This document shows, in pieces, positions 17,690-20,217 of a DNA stretch of 20,217 nt (position 1 is its first letter; each line of letters opens with the position of its first letter). The notes beneath the pieces are model-generated. The model was not told where the DNA came from. It did not search any database and saw nothing but the letters and a program-made list of their open reading frames with translations. The DNA comes from Amphimedon queenslandica. Taxonomy: Eukaryota; Porifera; Demospongiae; Haplosclerida; Niphatidae. The position numbers were made by a program, and so were the translations under genes. Location of the stretch: positions 464,338 through 484,554 of the forward strand of contig NW_003546261.1 of assembly GCF_000090795.2 (NCBI RefSeq). Reading direction: 5' to 3'.

Positions 17690-19712
17690 GTAGTCAGACC
17701 ATCCAAGGGAATCCACAGTATCACTACTCAATCCAATGTGTCATCCTACAAATCCTAATGGGACAACAGGACTTTCCATTGGACCCCACTTCATCCCACT
17801 CGACACTCCTCAATCCCACGTGTCCTTCCCATCCTACAGTCCCTAATGGGACAACAGGACTGTCCATTGGACCCCACTTCATCCCACTCGACACTCCTCA
17901 ATCCCACGTGTCCTTCCCATCCCAGGACTGTCTATTGGACCCCACTTCATCCCACTCGACACTCCTCAACCTTCCCATCCTACAGTCCCCAATGGGACAA
18001 CAGGACTGTCCATTGGACCCCACTTTCTCCCATTCAACACTCCTTAATCCCATGTGTCCTTCCCATCCTACAGTCCCTAATGGGACAACAGGACTGTCCA
18101 TTGGACCCCACTTCATCCCACTCGACACTCCTCAACCCCACGTGTCCTTCCCATCCTACAGTACCTAACGGGACAACAGCACTGTCCATTGGACCCCACT
18201 TCATCCCACTCGACACTCCTCAACCCAAGGTGTCCTTCCCATCCTACAGTCCCTAATGGGACAACAGGACTGTCCATTGGACCCCACTTCATCCCACTCG
18301 ACACTCCGCAACCCCACGTGTCCTTCCCATCCTACAGTCCCTAACGGGACAACAGGACTGTCCATTGGACCCCGCTTCATCCCATTCAACACTCCTCAAT
18401 CCCACGTGTCCTTCCCATCCTACAGTCCCTAATGGGACAACAGGACTGTCCATTGGACCCCACTTCATCCCACTCGACACTCCTCAATCCCACGTGTCCT
18501 TCCCATCCCAGGACTGTCTATTGGACCCCACTTCATCCCACTCGACACTCCTCAACCTTCCCATCCTACAGTCCCTAATGGGACAACAGGACTGTCCATT
18601 GGACCCCACTTTCTCCCATTCAACACTCCTTAATCCCATGTGTCCTTCCCATCCTACAGTCCCTAATGGGACAACAGGACTGTCCATTGGACCCCACTTC
18701 ATCCCACTCGACACTCCTCAATCCCACGTGTCCTTCCCATCCCAGGACTGTCTATTGGACCCCACTTCATCCCACTCGACACTCCTCAAACTTCCCATCC
18801 TACAGTCCCTAATGGGACACAGGACTATCCATTGGACCCCACATCATCCCACTCGACACTCCTCAACCCTAGGTGTCCTTCCCATCCTACAGTCCCTAAT
18901 GGGACAACAGGACTATCCATTGGACCCCACTTCATCCCACTCCTCAACCCAAGGTGTCCTTCCCATCCTACAGTCCCTAATGGGACAACAGGACTGTCCA
19001 TTGGACCCCACTTCATCCCACTCGACACTCCTCAACCCCACGTGTCCTTCCCATCCTACAGTCCCTAACGGGACAACAGGACTGTCCATTGGATCCCGCT
19101 TCATCCCATTCAACACTCCTCAATCCCACGTGTCCTTCCCATCCTACAGTCCCTAATGGGACAACAGGACTGTCCATTGGACCCCACTTCATCCCACTCG
19201 ACACTCCTCAATCCCACGTGTCCTTCCCATCCCAGGACTGTCTATTGGACCCCACTTCATCCCACTCGACACTCCTCAACCTTCCCATCCTATAGTCCCT
19301 AATGGGACAACAGGACTGTCCATTGGACCCCACTTTATCCCACTCGACACTCCTCAACCCTAGGTGTCCTTCCCATCCTACAGTCCCTAATGGGACAACA
19401 GGACTGTCCATTGGACCCCACTTCATCCCACTCGACACTCCTCAACCCCACGTGTCCTTCCCATCCTACAGTCCCTAACGGGACAACAGGACTGTCCATT
19501 GGACCCCACTTCATCCCATTCAACACTCCTCGATCCCACGTGTCCTTCCCATCCTACAGTCCCTAATGGGACAACAGGACTGTCCATTGGACCCACTTCA
19601 TCCCATTCAACACTCCTCAATCCCAAGTGTCCTTCCCTTCCTACAGTCCCTAACGGGACAACAGGACTGTCTATTGGACCCCCTCTTCATCCCATTCAAC
19701 ACTCCTGAATCC
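17690..19712. repeat. 88-bp minisatellite with short variant units and higher-order structure, about 23 copies
   Basis: The unit is 88 bases. In order it holds GTCCCTAATGGGACAACAGG, ACTGTCCATTGGACCCCACT, TCATCCCACTCGACACTCCT, CAA(C/T)CCCACGTGTCC and TTCCCATCCTACA. Copies from 17756 on are very similar, while the first (about 17690-17755) and last (to 19712) are diverged, as expected at array edges. Four 58-base units lack two blocks (20 and 10 bases) and are marked by CCCAGGACTGTCTATTGG at 17921, 18507, 18741 and 19231. Variants TAACGGG, CATTCAAC and CCCGCTTC travel together and recur at long spacing. It is C-rich with few G's on the plus strand, and more G+C-rich than its surroundings. Long open frames on both strands (up to 263 codons) are by-products of the repeat. 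Confidence 0.97.
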
Positions 19713-20217
19713 AATGTTTCTGTCGGAAAACACAATTCTCCATTGACTTCACAGCAATTCTTTCTAGCAGTATTCCATTCAATCAATCATCTTTTTTATG
19801 ATGCACATACAACTGTTCATTGACAAAACATACACATTATGGTATTACAAAACACACAGTAACTAACATGTGCATTATAGATCATCGTGTTATTGTTTTG
19901 AATGTTATTGTGTGTAAACGGTACTCTTTCATAATAGAATTATATCATTAATTGATTACACCACTCAAATAATATTTCAGAGCAAATTAGCTGTTCTTAG
20001 TTCATATTACATTCACTATTATACAAATTGAAGTCAATGTAAATATTTTGCACGCTGTAATTTTTGGATCTCTCTGTTATTGTGTAAGTCACATAAATAA
20101 AGGGTGAAGAAGATAAATGTATGCTGGTTCATCTTTTGTGTCATTTTCTTATAGCGAGAAAACCAGGAAAAAGTTTGTTCACAAACCTCTGTATCTACCT
20201 ACATGTAGAAGGATAAG
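19713..20217. other. AT-rich right flank, no gene recognised
   Basis: Unique AT-rich sequence with no recognisable frame. An AATAAA at about 20095 on the plus strand may be a chance match. The stretch continues off the window edge. Confidence 0.35.

Noticed and set aside
17533..18168. 211-codon and overlapping frames in the 88-bp array
   Set aside because: Open frames on both strands and in more than one frame follow from the repeat composition; no start context or family similarity.
17898..19626. Series of 60-76 codon minus-strand frames starting MSSGMKWGP or similar
   Set aside because: They recur every 88 bases as the same repeat translation and are not separate genes.
17690..19712. CRISPR array
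   Set aside because: Tandem copies are contiguous 88-bp units without unique spacers, in a eukaryotic setting with no cas genes.
1..20217. tRNA genes
   Set aside because: I looked for the GTTCGAATCC-type T-loop on both strands and saw no convincing cloverleaf; a dedicated scan could not be run.

Overview
The window looks like accessory, repeat-dominated DNA from an invertebrate nuclear genome. It is AT-rich, with intron-like splice sites, BEL/Pao and Gypsy LTR retrotransposon pieces, a DUF6589-type gene, RecQ-like helicase relics, MITEs and two minisatellites. This mix is common in sponges and cnidarians. My best guess is a demosponge, but nothing here fixes the species. I found no prokaryotic operon, CRISPR array, rRNA or recognisable tRNA.

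Layout, left part. Bases 1-432 are the intact C-terminal end of a BEL/Pao polyprotein running in from the left edge, followed by a probable 3' LTR (542-709). A possible minus-strand first exon starts at 1253. A frame-hopping Ser/Ala/Gly-rich region lies at about 1575-2050. From 2738 to 8331 there is a decayed RecQ-like helicase gene, split by a decayed Gypsy retrotransposon of about 4.3 kb (about 3649-7953). The helicase reading resumes on the far side of the insertion.

Middle part. Two non-autonomous elements follow: one with long inverted repeats (8664-8877) and one hAT-like (9282-9547). Next come two minus-strand relics. A DUF6589-type pseudogene (10507-12110) still shows an intron with a GC donor. 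A second BEL/Pao remnant (12137-13770) abuts it.

Right part. A keto-rich 61-bp minisatellite (about 14998-16756) is followed by a second RecQ-like fragment with a broken Walker A motif (17396-17569). A C-rich 88-bp minisatellite with higher-order structure (about 17690-19712) follows, and the rest is AT-rich sequence without recognisable genes.

The recognisable genes do not form a pathway. The window records repeated insertion and decay: nested retrotransposition into a helicase gene, abutting relics, and array growth around another helicase fragment. The only clearly intact coding segment is the BEL/Pao end at the left edge. The most distinctive structures are the 88-bp higher-order array, the helicase split by a Gypsy element, and the fossil intron in the DUF6589 relic.
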